Source of the DNA: UBA940 sp045613745
GTDB lineage: Bacteria; Bacteroidota; Bacteroidia; Bacteroidales; Rikenellaceae
Length of the DNA stretch: 64,000 nucleotides
Direction: 5' to 3'
NCBI GenBank assembly: GCA_045613745.1
Contig: JAZLBP010000004.1
Location: forward strand, 1-64,000
Part shown: positions 1 through 7,647 of the stretch, piece by piece
How the letters are laid out: every line of letters starts with the position of its first letter
Position numbering within the stretch: the first letter of the stretch is position 1
Position numbers and translations under genes: made by a program
The notes under the pieces: model-generated
Databases searched by the model: none
What the model saw: only the letters and a program-made list of their open reading frames with translations
What the model was told of the DNA's origin: nothing

Positions 1-98
1 AAGAATGGTTTTTGAGAATGGAAATTGTCGAACCGCAGAATTCAATCCTGTTGTCTCGCTAATGATGGGAAAATCAAGTATTTGCGATGATGAAAATA

Positions 99-133
99 AA
101 AGCGGAGTCTTAGATTTCTCTAAAACTCCGCTT
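99..133 (-). terminator. Terminator behind tRNA-Leu
   Basis: Inverted repeat (AAGCGGAGT paired with ACTCCGCTT, extended inward by TTAGA/TCTAA) directly after the 3' end of the minus-strand tRNA-Leu. Read on the minus strand it is followed by a T-rich stretch, as expected of an intrinsic terminator. The sequence from 1 to 98 shows no gene that I can support. Confidence 0.75.
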
Positions 134-136
134 CAG

Positions 137-218
137 TACCCGGAGCCGGGATCGAACCGGCACGGATCGCTCCATTGGTGTTTGAGACCAACGCGTCTAC
201 CAATTCCGCCATCCGGGC
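137..218 (-). tRNA. tRNA-Leu (anticodon CAA)
   Basis: The minus strand folds into a cloverleaf: acceptor GCCCGGA pairs with TCCGGGT (one G-U), the anticodon stem TTGGT/ACCAA encloses loop CTCAAAC with anticodon CAA, and the T arm contains GGTTCGATCC. The length of 82 nt and the extra variable arm fit class II tRNA-Leu. No CCA is encoded. A promoter lies about 50 bases upstream and a terminator follows at once, so it is a single-gene unit. Confidence 0.95.
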
Positions 219-269
219 GATTGCAAGGTAAAACCGAGCCATCATTAGAACCCTTTCGGATTCGGAGTG

Positions 270-302
270 CAAATATAGTAACTTTTATTTCACATATCCA
301 AA
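270..302 (-). promoter_or_regulatory. Promoter of tRNA-Leu
   Basis: On the minus strand there is a -33 TTTG (299-302), a 21-base spacer and a -7 TATATTTG (270-277). This matches the Bacteroidetes primary sigma consensus TTTG / TAnnTTTG. Transcription would start near 265 and run into the tRNA. Confidence 0.7.
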
Positions 303-405
303 TTTTTGAAGAGTTTTTTACTTTTTCGGGCATTTTTTCGACATTCAAGACCGACAGCACGCCGAAAATAGCACCCGAAGATGAACTTAAAGTAGAGAAT
401 TTAGT

Positions 406-413
406 TATCTTTG
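406..413 (+). promoter_or_regulatory. -7 box upstream of the NagX-like gene
   Basis: TATCTTTG fits the -7 consensus TAnnTTTG and lies 22 bases ahead of the ATG at 436. I see no clear -33 TTTG at the right distance, so the assignment rests on one element. Confidence 0.5.
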
Positions 414-435
414 CGGTAAACCAACCTCCAAAACT

Positions 436-1554
436 ATGAACAAGGCAAGCGACAAAAGCCAACGACTGCTATCCCTAGATGCTTTAAGGGGTTTCGATAT
501 GCTGTTTATTATGGGTCTGTCGGGACTCATCCTAAATCTGAGTAAGCTCACACCCGAATGTGGGTTGATGCAATGGTTGGGAGCGCAGATGCACCACGTT
601 GCGTGGGACGGATTCACCCACCACGACACTATTTTCCCGCTATTCCTTTTCATTGCGGGCATTTCGTTTCCGTTTTCGCTTGCCAAGCAGAGAGATGGCG
701 GAGTTTCGACCGCGCGCATCTGCGGACGGATTGTCAAGCGCGGTGTGATATTGGTTTTGCTGGGTATGGTGTACAATGGTCTGCTGCGACTGCAACTCGA
801 CACGCTGCGAATTCCGAGTGTTCTGGGGCGCATCGGTATGGCGTGGATGTTTGCCGCGCTGATGACGGTTTGGTTGCCCGCCAAAGTGCGAGCCGCCATC
901 TCGGCTATATTGCTTATTGGTTACTCGCTGCTTTTGACTATTCCCGCGCCCGACATTGCCGAGGGCGTGGAGGTGTGGAGCCGTCAGGGCAACCTTGCGG
1001 GATACATCGACCGCATCGTAATACCCAACCACATTTTGTGGCGCGGAACAATGGACCCCGAGGGTTTGTTGAGCACTCTGCCTGCGATTGTAACCGCGAT
1101 GCTGGGTGTCTTCACTGGCGAATTTGTAAGGCGAAGTGACGTTTCGGGCACACGCAAAAGCGCCATTATGTTTGGCGCGGCGGCGGTGATGCTTATTGGC
1201 GGCGTAGCGTGGGGCGCACTGCAACCCATCAACAAAACTCTGTGGACAAGCGCCTTTGTGCTGACCGCAGCGGCCTACTCGCTTGCGATGTTTGCTCTGT
1301 TCTATTATATTATAGATGTACGCGGATGGCAAAAGTGGACAGGTTTCTTCCGCGTTGTGGGAGTCAATTCCATCACCATCTATCTTGCACAACGTTTCAT
1401 CAGTTTTAGCGACATCGCGCGCAACATCTTCGGAGGAGTAGCCTCCAAGTTGCCCGAAGCGTGGGAAGCAATAATTTTGTCGGTAGGCTACATTACACTC
1501 TGCTGGCTGTTACTCTACTTCCTCGACCGCAAGAAGGTTTATTTGAAGGTATAG
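436..1554 (+). CDS. NagX/HGSNAT-like membrane acyltransferase (DUF5009 family)
   Basis: A 372-residue polytopic membrane protein. The N terminus carries the family signature SLDALRGFDMLFIMG (about residues 13-27), followed by a conserved AWDGFTHHDTIFPLFLF block (about 55-71) and roughly ten hydrophobic segments. The family (COG4299, related to heparan-alpha-glucosaminide N-acetyltransferase) moves acetyl groups across a membrane onto amino sugars. In bacteria it is often linked to GlcNAc or host glycan use, but its biochemistry is poorly settled. The gene stands alone between two tRNA units with its own -7 box, so its neighbours give no substrate. The C-terminal YFLDRKKVYLKV end is typical. 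Family is secure; substrate is unknown. Confidence 0.85.
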   Translation: MNKASDKSQRLLSLDALRGFDMLFIMGLSGLILNLSKLTPECGLMQWLGAQMHHVAWDGFTHHDTIFPLFLFIAGISFPFSLAKQRDGGVSTARICGRIVKRGVILVLLGMVYNGLLRLQLDTLRIPSVLGRIGMAWMFAALMTVWLPAKVRAAISAILLIGYSLLLTIPAPDIAEGVEVWSRQGNLAGYIDRIVIPNHILWRGTMDPEGLLSTLPAIVTAMLGVFTGEFVRRSDVSGTRKSAIMFGAAAVMLIGGVAWGALQPINKTLWTSAFVLTAAAYSLAMFALFYYIIDVRGWQKWTGFFRVVGVNSITIYLAQRFISFSDIARNIFGGVASKLPEAWEAIILSVGYITLCWLLLYFLDRKKVYLKV

Positions 1555-1634
1555 ATTGAAAATACAAGAGTCCAGCCCGTGCTGCGTACAAGCTTTTTGT
1601 TTCAAAAGAGGTTACTCGCAGCGGCTCTGCTATT

Positions 1635-1682
1635 CACAAAACAAAACGACAACCCGATAATTCGGATTGTCGTTTTGTTTTG
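1635..1682. terminator. Near-perfect hairpin terminator between NagX-like gene and tRNA-Ala
   Basis: An 18-base arm (1635-1652) is exactly complementary to 1665-1682, and part of the 12-base loop pairs again (CCGA/TCGG). The arms contain A runs on one side and T runs on the other, so the hairpin can stop transcription from both strands: the gene ending at 1554 and the minus-strand tRNA at 1683. Confidence 0.8.
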
Positions 1683-1756
<74 letters not shown>

Positions 1757-1768
1757 AAAAATGCGGTG

Positions 1769-1799
1769 CAAATGTATAACAAAAATTCATTTCGCACAA
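1769..1799 (-). promoter_or_regulatory. Promoter of tRNA-Ala
   Basis: Minus-strand -33 TTG (1797-1799), 20-base spacer and -7 TACATTTG (1769-1776), 13 bases ahead of the tRNA 5' end. Confidence 0.7.
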
Positions 1800-1864
1800 C
1801 ATTTCGGCAAAAAAAACTCACCATCGGCTCACAAAAAGGCACTCGCACACTCTACGCCCAGCCG

Positions 1865-2704
1865 CTACATACGGCCGCGCATTAGAACGGGATAGTGATC
1901 CGAGATGAACGGAGCGCCATAGTCGCCATCCAAAACGCGGAACGACTGCGCCTCGACACCACGTACAAAGACGTGGTCGATGACCCACGTTGGATCGTCA
2001 GTTTTGTCGGTACGCCAGCAATTCAGGGTTGCACGCGAGTCGCTTTCGGGTGCAATCGCGCGAGTATCCAACATAATTGTTCGGAGCGTATCGTAGATAG
2101 GATTATCGACGGTACTATTGAAATCGGCGGTCAGAATAACGGGTTCGCCATTGGGGGCAAGTTCAGTGATACGTTGGGTTATCATACGCAGGCTTTCGCG
2201 GCGGGCCTGCTCTCCAACGTGGTCAAGGTGGGTGTTCATATATACAAACTCGCGGCCATCTGTTTTGAGTTTCAAGCGCACCCAAGTACAGGTTCGCTTA
2301 CACATTGCATCCCATCCGTGCGAGGGCACGTCGGGTGTTTCGGAGAGCCAGAAGGTACCGCAATCGAGCAGTTCGACGAAATCTTTATGGTAGAAAATTG
2401 CCATATGTTCGCCCCACGACTGACCGTCCTCGCGGCCAATGCCATAGGAGCCATATTGCGAAAGGCTGTCTTTGAGGTATTGATATTGGTGCGGCATAGC
2501 CTCCTGAACACCGAAAATCGTAGGCTGCTCGGCACGAATCATATTCAGGCTGGCGTGGCGGCGGCACTCCCAGCGGTTGTCGCCATCCACCGAGGTATCC
2601 ACGCGCACATTATACGAGATAACAGAGATATCGAATTTCGATTGGCAAGCCACCGACAGCAGCGCAAAGGCCACACAGGCGGCAATGGTAAAGACTCTTT
2701 TCAT
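1865..2704 (-). CDS. Endonuclease/exonuclease/phosphatase family lipoprotein
   Basis: A 279-residue protein of the EEP (Mg-dependent phosphodiesterase) fold. Motifs in order: SYNVRVDTS (about 30), FGVQEA with the metal-binding Glu (about 62), TADFNST (about 193), DHVFVRG (about 244) and SDHYPVLM (about 268). These include the catalytic Asp/Asn/His residues. The N terminus MKRVFTIAACVAFALLSVAC is a lipoprotein signal with the Cys at residue 20, so the enzyme is probably membrane-anchored outside the inner membrane. I start at 2704 rather than the longer in-frame extension to 2899, because the extension would overlap infB and bury the signal peptide. The substrate (nucleic acid, sphingomyelin, inositol phosphate or other) cannot be read from sequence. 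Confidence 0.88.
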   Translation of the reverse strand: MKRVFTIAACVAFALLSVACQSKFDISVISYNVRVDTSVDGDNRWECRRHASLNMIRAEQPTIFGVQEAMPHQYQYLKDSLSQYGSYGIGREDGQSWGEHMAIFYHKDFVELLDCGTFWLSETPDVPSHGWDAMCKRTCTWVRLKLKTDGREFVYMNTHLDHVGEQARRESLRMITQRITELAPNGEPVILTADFNSTVDNPIYDTLRTIMLDTRAIAPESDSRATLNCWRTDKTDDPTWVIDHVFVRGVEAQSFRVLDGDYGAPFISDHYPVLMRGRM

Positions 2705-2728
2705 ATCATAGTAGTTTAAGGTACTCAA

Positions 2729-2759
2729 CAAAGATACAACATTTAGCCTCAAAAACAAA
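2729..2759 (-). promoter_or_regulatory. Promoter of the EEP lipoprotein gene
   Basis: Minus-strand -33 TTTG (2756-2759), 19-base spacer and -7 TATCTTTG (2729-2736), about 25 bases before the ATG. Its -33 box touches the foot of the infB terminator stem. Confidence 0.75.
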
Positions 2760-2792
2760 CGAGGTTGTCCACCTTTTTGTGAACAACCTCGT
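2759..2792 (-). terminator. Terminator of the rimP-nusA-infB operon
   Basis: Ten-base arms ACGAGGTTGT and ACAACCTCGT enclose a 14-base loop. On the minus strand the stem is followed by TTGTTTTTG. It lies 36 bases after the infB stop. Confidence 0.75.
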
Positions 2793-2828
2793 CTTGTATG
2801 GAAAGCAAAGCGCCTATGCGCCCGCGTT

Positions 2829-5582
2829 CTATCGTTTAACTTGGACAATCTCGTATCCCTCGATAACGTCGCCAACTTTGATGTCATTGTAGCCATCAAT
2901 GTTCAGACCGCAGTCTTGACCATTGGTAACCTCCTTAACATCGTCTTTGAAGCGTTTGAGCGAACCGAGCTTACCGGTGTAAACCACGATACCGTCGCGG
3001 ATAACACGCACTGCTGTGTTGCGTTGCAGTTTACCCTCACGAACAATACCACCAGCGATGGTACCAACCTTCGAAATCTTGAAGGTTTCGAGAACCTCGA
3101 TCGAGCAGACAATCTCCTCTTTGGTAACGGGCTCCAACATACCCTCGATAGCGTCTTGGATATCGTTGATTGCGTCGTAGATAATCGAGTACATACGAAT
3201 CTCGATCTCCTCCTTCTCGGCCAGCTTACGCGCACCTTGCGAAGGACGCACTTGGAAACCTACGATAACGGCGTTCGATGCAGCCGCCAGCAGTACGTCC
3301 GACTCCGAGATTTGACCCACAGCCTTGTGAATCACGTTCACTTGAACCTCCTCTTTCGACAGACGTTGCAGCGAGTCGGTCATAGCCTCAATCGAGCCGT
3401 CCACGTCACCCTTAACGATGATGTTAAGCTCCTTGAAGTTACCGATTGCGATACGACGACCAATCTCATCCAGAGTAACGTGTTTTTGGGTACGGATACC
3501 TTGCATACGTTGCAGCTGTTCGCGTTTGTTAGCCACATTACGTGCGCTACGCTCGTCCTCCATTACGTTGAAGGTGTCGCCCGCTTGAGGTGCGCCATCC
3601 AGGCCCAGCACCAATACAGGTGTCGAGGGAGGAGCAACGGTAACCTTTTGGCCACGCTCGTTGAACATCGCTTTAACCTTACCCGAGTGGATACCCGATA
3701 GGATAACATCACCCACTCGCAGAGTACCGTTTTGAACCATTACAGTTGCAACATAACCACGGCCTTTGTCCAGCGACGACTCCACAACGGTACCCGACGC
3801 ACGTCGGTTGGGATTAGCTTTCAGCTCGAGCATCTCGGCCTCCAACAGAACCTTCTCCAAAAGTTTGTCAAGGTTCAGACCTTTCTTGGCCGAAATATCT
3901 TGCGATTGGTACTTACCACCCCACTCCTCGACCAGCAGATTCATTTGAGCCAACTGCTCTTTGATGTGTTCGGGGTTAGCACCGGGTTTATCAATCTTGT
4001 TGATAGCAAACACCATAGGTACGCCTGCCGCTTGTGCGTGGTGGATAGCCTCCTTGGTTTGGGGCATCACGTCGTCGTCAGCAGCGATGATAATGATTGC
4101 TACGTCGGTCATCTTGGCACCACGAGCACGCATTGCGGTAAACGCCTCGTGACCAGGGGTATCAAGGAAGGCAATCTTCTGACCGTTCAACTCAACGCTA
4201 TAAGCACCGATGTGCTGGGTAATACCACCAGCCTCACCCTCGGTAACGTTGGTTTTACGAATGTTGTCAAGCAACGAAGTTTTACCGTGGTCAACGTGAC
4301 CCATCACAGTTACGATGGGAGGACGGGGCAGCAGATCCTCGGGTTTGTCAGCCTCCTCGTCGCCAATGGTCTCTTGAACCTCGGCCGACACGAACTCAAC
4401 CTTGAAACCAAACTCCTCGGCAACCACAACCAGAGCCTCGGCATCCAAACGTTGGTTGATAGACACCATCAGACCCAGGTTCATACAAGCGGTGATGACG
4501 CCCGTAACAGGAACGCTCATCATAGTTGCAAGGTCGCTTACGGTTACAAACTCCGTAACTTTAAGGATTTTGCTCTCGGCTTGCTCGCGCTCCATAGCCT
4601 CGTTCATACGCATAGCAGCCTCCTCGCGTTTCTCCTTACGATACTTGGCACCTTTGGTCTTTGCACCCTTCGAGGTCAGGCGAGCCAGAGTATCCTTAAC
4701 TTGGCGTTGTACCTCCTCGTCCGATACTTCGGGACGCACCACGGGTTTGGGAGCAGGAGCCGCCTTTTTATTCTTCTTATCCTTCTTTGCGTAGGGGTTT
4801 TGGTTTGCGCCACCGCCTTGTTGGTTAGCACCACCTGCTTGTTGGGGTTTGGGGGCTGCAGCGGGTTGTTGAGGACGCGACACATCAACCTTGTCTTTGG
4901 TGATGCGTTTACGTTTCTCGCGTTTGCGACCATAGCCGCCGTCGCTACTCATTGCGCTGACGTCAATCTTACCAAGCACCTTGGGACCCGACAGACGATT
5001 GTCATCCGAAGCACGGAAAACGTTGTCGGTACGCTCGGCCATACGCTCGTCATAGGTTTTGGTTTGAACCGCGTTCTCCTTTTGGGGCTCGGCTTTGGGA
5101 GCATCTGCTACGGGAGCAACGAGTTTCTTCTCCTCGACCTTAACCTCAACTTTGGGTTGGGGTTTGGGACTCTCCACAACGGGTTTGCTCTCTACAGCGG
5201 GAGCCGCTGCGGGTTTTGCCTCGACGGGTTTCTTAGCGGGAGCATTGAGGTCAATTTTACCCAGCACTTTGGGGCCTGAAATCTTCTCCTCAACCGAAGT
5301 TTTGATAAACACCTCTTTCTCCTCGTCGTCGGATTCGCGTTTTTTCTTGAGAGATACACTCTCGGGTTTTGTATTGATTCTCTCGCGGATAGGTTGGCGT
5401 GCGTCGGTAGTGCGACCTGCACCATACTCCTTCTCCAAAATTGCATAAACTTCGGGAAGTACCAATGCATTGGGGGCACTGTCAATCTCAACGCCTCGCT
5501 TTTGCAGGAATTCCACAACCGTAGTCAGACCTACGTTGAACTCCTTCATCACCTGCGAGAGTCTTATTTTTCGCTCACTCAT
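2829..5582 (-). CDS. infB: Translation initiation factor IF-2
   Basis: A 917-residue GTPase that loads initiator tRNA on the 30S subunit and drives subunit joining. The first 55 residues form the IF2_N domain (MSERKIRLSQVMKEFNVG). Residues about 60-330 are a charged, low-complexity linker in which the motif SGPKVLGKID occurs twice (about 103 and 197). The G domain follows with GHVDHGKTS (about 427), DTPGHEAF (about 473) and NKID (about 527), then IF-2 domains II-IV to the C terminus. Length and layout are normal for Bacteroidetes. It is the last gene of rimP-nusA-infB, 106 bases after nusA, and ends at a strong hairpin. Confidence 0.98.
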   Translation of the reverse strand: MSERKIRLSQVMKEFNVGLTTVVEFLQKRGVEIDSAPNALVLPEVYAILEKEYGAGRTTDARQPIRERINTKPESVSLKKKRESDDEEKEVFIKTSVEEKISGPKVLGKIDLNAPAKKPVEAKPAAAPAVESKPVVESPKPQPKVEVKVEEKKLVAPVADAPKAEPQKENAVQTKTYDERMAERTDNVFRASDDNRLSGPKVLGKIDVSAMSSDGGYGRKREKRKRITKDKVDVSRPQQPAAAPKPQQAGGANQQGGGANQNPYAKKDKKNKKAAPAPKPVVRPEVSDEEVQRQVKDTLARLTSKGAKTKGAKYRKEKREEAAMRMNEAMEREQAESKILKVTEFVTVSDLATMMSVPVTGVITACMNLGLMVSINQRLDAEALVVVAEEFGFKVEFVSAEVQETIGDEEADKPEDLLPRPPIVTVMGHVDHGKTSLLDNIRKTNVTEGEAGGITQHIGAYSVELNGQKIAFLDTPGHEAFTAMRARGAKMTDVAIIIIAADDDVMPQTKEAIHHAQAAGVPMVFAINKIDKPGANPEHIKEQLAQMNLLVEEWGGKYQSQDISAKKGLNLDKLLEKVLLEAEMLELKANPNRRASGTVVESSLDKGRGYVATVMVQNGTLRVGDVILSGIHSGKVKAMFNERGQKVTVAPPSTPVLVLGLDGAPQAGDTFNVMEDERSARNVANKREQLQRMQGIRTQKHVTLDEIGRRIAIGNFKELNIIVKGDVDGSIEAMTDSLQRLSKEEVQVNVIHKAVGQISESDVLLAAASNAVIVGFQVRPSQGARKLAEKEEIEIRMYSIIYDAINDIQDAIEGMLEPVTKEEIVCSIEVLETFKISKVGTIAGGIVREGKLQRNTAVRVIRDGIVVYTGKLGSLKRFKDDVKEVTNGQDCGLNIDGYNDIKVGDVIEGYEIVQVKR

Positions 5583-5631
5583 TTCTTGTTCTTGTTTTTA
5601 ATCATTAACACTACCGTTGGTTCAAATTATT

Positions 5632-5680
5632 GAGTCCTCTCTGCTTTGGCGGGACTCCGGCGCGACAGACCCTTGGTCTG
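5632..5680 (-). other. Two small stem-loops in the nusA-infB gap
   Basis: GAGTCC (5632-5637) pairs with GGACTC (5652-5657), and CAGACC (5666-5671) pairs with GGTCTG (5675-5680). Both lie just after the nusA stop and neither is followed by a U run on the minus strand, so processing or mRNA stability is likelier than termination. Short stems, so chance is possible. Confidence 0.35.
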
Positions 5681-5688
5681 CCCTGCCA

Positions 5689-6918
5689 CTACTCGAACTC
5701 GGCTTTCAGGATATTGCGAATCTCGGCGATGGTCTCATCTTCGAGGTCCGTGCGTTGAGCAAGGTCTTGCGGGTCAATCTCGAGTACGCTCTTCGCGGTG
5801 TCGCAACCCACATTTTTGAGTACGTCGATAATCCACGGCTCAATCTCGTCGCTGAACTCTTCGAGGTTAACGTCCTCCTCCTCAATCTCGCGGTAAACGT
5901 CGATGTCGTAGCCGGTCAACAGGCTTGCCAGACGGATGTTCAAACCACCCTTACCAATTGCTTGCGAAACCTCGGCAGGTTTGAGATATACAGCTGCGGT
6001 GTTTTTCTCGTTATCCAACACGATGTTCGAGATTTTGGCGGGGTTAAGAGCACGTTGAATCATCAGCGAAGTGTTCGAAGTGTAGTTAACAACGTCGATA
6101 TTCTCGTTGCGCAGCTCTTTAACTACCGAGTAGATACGCGAACCCTTCATACCCACGCAAGCACCTACAGGATCAATACGGTCGTCATACGACTCAACAG
6201 CCACTTTGGCACGCTCGCCGGGGATACGGGCAATACGTTTGATGGTGATAAGACCATCGTAAATTTCGGGAACCTCTTGCTCAAACAGACGCTCCAAGAA
6301 CTCGTCAGCGGTACGCGACAAAATGATTTTGGGAGTGTTGTTGATCATCTCCACGCGCGAAACGATAGCCTTCACGGTATCGCCCTTACGGAAGAAGTCA
6401 CCAGGGATTTGCTCGCTCTTGGGCAACAGCAGTTCGTTCTCCTCGTCATCCAGAATGAGCACCTCTTTTTTCCAAACTTGATAAACCTCACCCGAAACAA
6501 CCTCGCCAACTTTGTCTTTGTACTTCTCGAACAGGTTGGCTTTTTCGAGGTCAAGGATACGCGAAGCCAGATTTTGGCGCAGCGACAACACAGCACGACG
6601 ACCAAACGACTCCAAGGTGATGCGCTCGGCAACCTCCTCGCCTACGTCATAGGTCTCGTCGAGTTTACGAGCCTCGGTGAGCGAAATCTCGCGGTTTACG
6701 CTCTCCAACTCGTCATCAGCTACAACCACACGGTTACGCCAGATCTCCAAGTCACCTTTGTCGGGGTTGATGATAATGTCGAAGTTCTCGTCGGTCTCGT
6801 AGTGTTTTTGCAACATGTGGCGAAAAACCTCCTCCAACACCTCAATCATTGTCGACTTGTCGATGTTTTTAAGTTCTTTGAATTCAGCAAAGTTGCTGAT
6901 TAAATTCAAGTTCTTCAT
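5689..6918 (-). CDS. nusA: Transcription termination/antitermination factor NusA
   Basis: A 409-residue RNA polymerase-binding protein that controls pausing, termination and antitermination. It shows the N-terminal polymerase-binding domain (to about 125), an S1 domain (about 130-200), then tandem KH domains containing GACVGMKGSRI (about 251) and QAIGKGGLNIRLAS (about 315). The acidic C-terminal repeats of the longer E. coli protein are absent except for one short helical tail, as usual outside Proteobacteria. It lies between rimP and infB with a 33-base gap to rimP. Confidence 0.97.
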   Translation of the reverse strand: MKNLNLISNFAEFKELKNIDKSTMIEVLEEVFRHMLQKHYETDENFDIIINPDKGDLEIWRNRVVVADDELESVNREISLTEARKLDETYDVGEEVAERITLESFGRRAVLSLRQNLASRILDLEKANLFEKYKDKVGEVVSGEVYQVWKKEVLILDDEENELLLPKSEQIPGDFFRKGDTVKAIVSRVEMINNTPKIILSRTADEFLERLFEQEVPEIYDGLITIKRIARIPGERAKVAVESYDDRIDPVGACVGMKGSRIYSVVKELRNENIDVVNYTSNTSLMIQRALNPAKISNIVLDNEKNTAAVYLKPAEVSQAIGKGGLNIRLASLLTGYDIDVYREIEEEDVNLEEFSDEIEPWIIDVLKNVGCDTAKSVLEIDPQDLAQRTDLEDETIAEIRNILKAEFE

Positions 6919-6951
6919 TGTTGTTTATATATTTATGATTTGTTTGTTTCA

Positions 6952-7422
6952 CTATTTGTAGTCCAACCACTCGGCTGTGGTGCGAATTTCGTCGTAGGCA
7001 TAGGTTTTAACCACATCCACGAGTTGTTTGCGTTTCTTGCCCTCGACAGCAACCTTCTCCTGATAGCTTACGGTGATACCGTTCTCGTCGGCAGCGTCCA
7101 ACACCGCCAGAATCTTCGCGCCATCAGCAAGTACGACCTCTACCGAGCGACCAATGAGTTTGTGGTATTGGCGCAGCAGTTTGAGGGGTTGGCCGATTCC
7201 CGCCGAAGTTACAACCAGCGAGTAGTCGTCGGTGATTTCGTCAATGCGAGCCGACATTGCTCGACTGATAGCCACGCAGTCGTCCACCGACACCGAGCTA
7301 TCGCTATCAAGCGTAACGCAGATATCGCTGGCGGGCGAGATTGTTACATCTACCACAAATGTTTCGGGGTTGGTAATAATTTCTTCGGCAAGTGCGCGGA
7401 TTTCGGAAATTTGCAACTTCAT
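6952..7422 (-). CDS. rimP: Ribosome maturation factor RimP
   Basis: A 156-residue protein needed for late 30S subunit assembly. The central block DYSLVVTSAGIGQPLKLLRQY corresponds to the family motif Y.LEVSSPGLDRPL, but here it is slightly divergent (TSAGIGQPL). The SH3-like C-terminal half follows. Synteny with nusA and infB confirms the call. It is the first gene of the operon, and its leader of about 80 bases carries a perfect 12-bp hairpin. Confidence 0.93.
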   Translation of the reverse strand: MKLQISEIRALAEEIITNPETFVVDVTISPASDICVTLDSDSSVSVDDCVAISRAMSARIDEITDDYSLVVTSAGIGQPLKLLRQYHKLIGRSVEVVLADGAKILAVLDAADENGITVSYQEKVAVEGKKRKQLVDVVKTYAYDEIRTTAEWLDYK

Positions 7423-7458
7423 TCTTGACTATGTATAAGTGGTTTACCTATATTTAAT

Positions 7459-7486
7459 GGTTTAGGGGACTCGCGTCCCCTAAACC
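7459..7486 (-). promoter_or_regulatory. Stem-loop in the 5' leader of rimP-nusA-infB
   Basis: GGTTTAGGGGAC (7459-7470) and GTCCCCTAAACC (7475-7486) form a perfect 12-bp stem with a 4-base loop. It lies between the predicted start site (about 7502) and the rimP ATG (7422). On the minus strand it is followed by ATTAAATATAGG, not a U run, so it looks like a leader structure rather than a plain terminator. See findings. Confidence 0.7.
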
Positions 7487-7506
7487 TCTTTCTCATTCCT
7501 ATGCCG

Positions 7507-7536
7507 CAAATATAATACTTTTTTGTTGAATAACAA
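7507..7536 (-). promoter_or_regulatory. Promoter of rimP-nusA-infB
   Basis: Minus-strand -33 TTG (7534-7536), 19-base spacer and -7 TATATTTG (7507-7514), an excellent match to the Bacteroidetes consensus. Confidence 0.75.
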
Positions 7537-7590
7537 TAACTTTTAGCCAAAAACACACATTCAACTCATCGGCCCACCCTCTTTTAACGA

Positions 7591-7626
7591 AATCGTGGTC
7601 GTCCGAAGCTTCGGACGACCACGATT
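7591..7626. repeat. 36-bp perfect palindrome behind the ppiD-like gene
   Basis: Bases 7591-7608 are the exact reverse complement of 7609-7626, with no spacer, centred on AAGCTT. It starts 22 bases after the stop of the minus-strand PPIase gene. No U run follows on the minus strand. It may act as a terminator or 3' stabilising hairpin. Confidence 0.85.
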
Positions 7627-7647
7627 CAGTGTTATATCGCTCTTCGA

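Noticed and set aside
5..439. Open frame across tRNA-Leu
   Set aside because: It reads through the tRNA and its terminator and promoter on the other strand.
1575..1625. Inverted repeat GCTGCG...CGCAGC behind the NagX-like gene
   Set aside because: Only six paired bases at a distance of 30; probably chance, and no second copy was found.
2705..2899. N-terminal extension of the EEP lipoprotein
   Set aside because: It would overlap infB, contain the promoter, and hide a clear lipoprotein signal starting at 2704.
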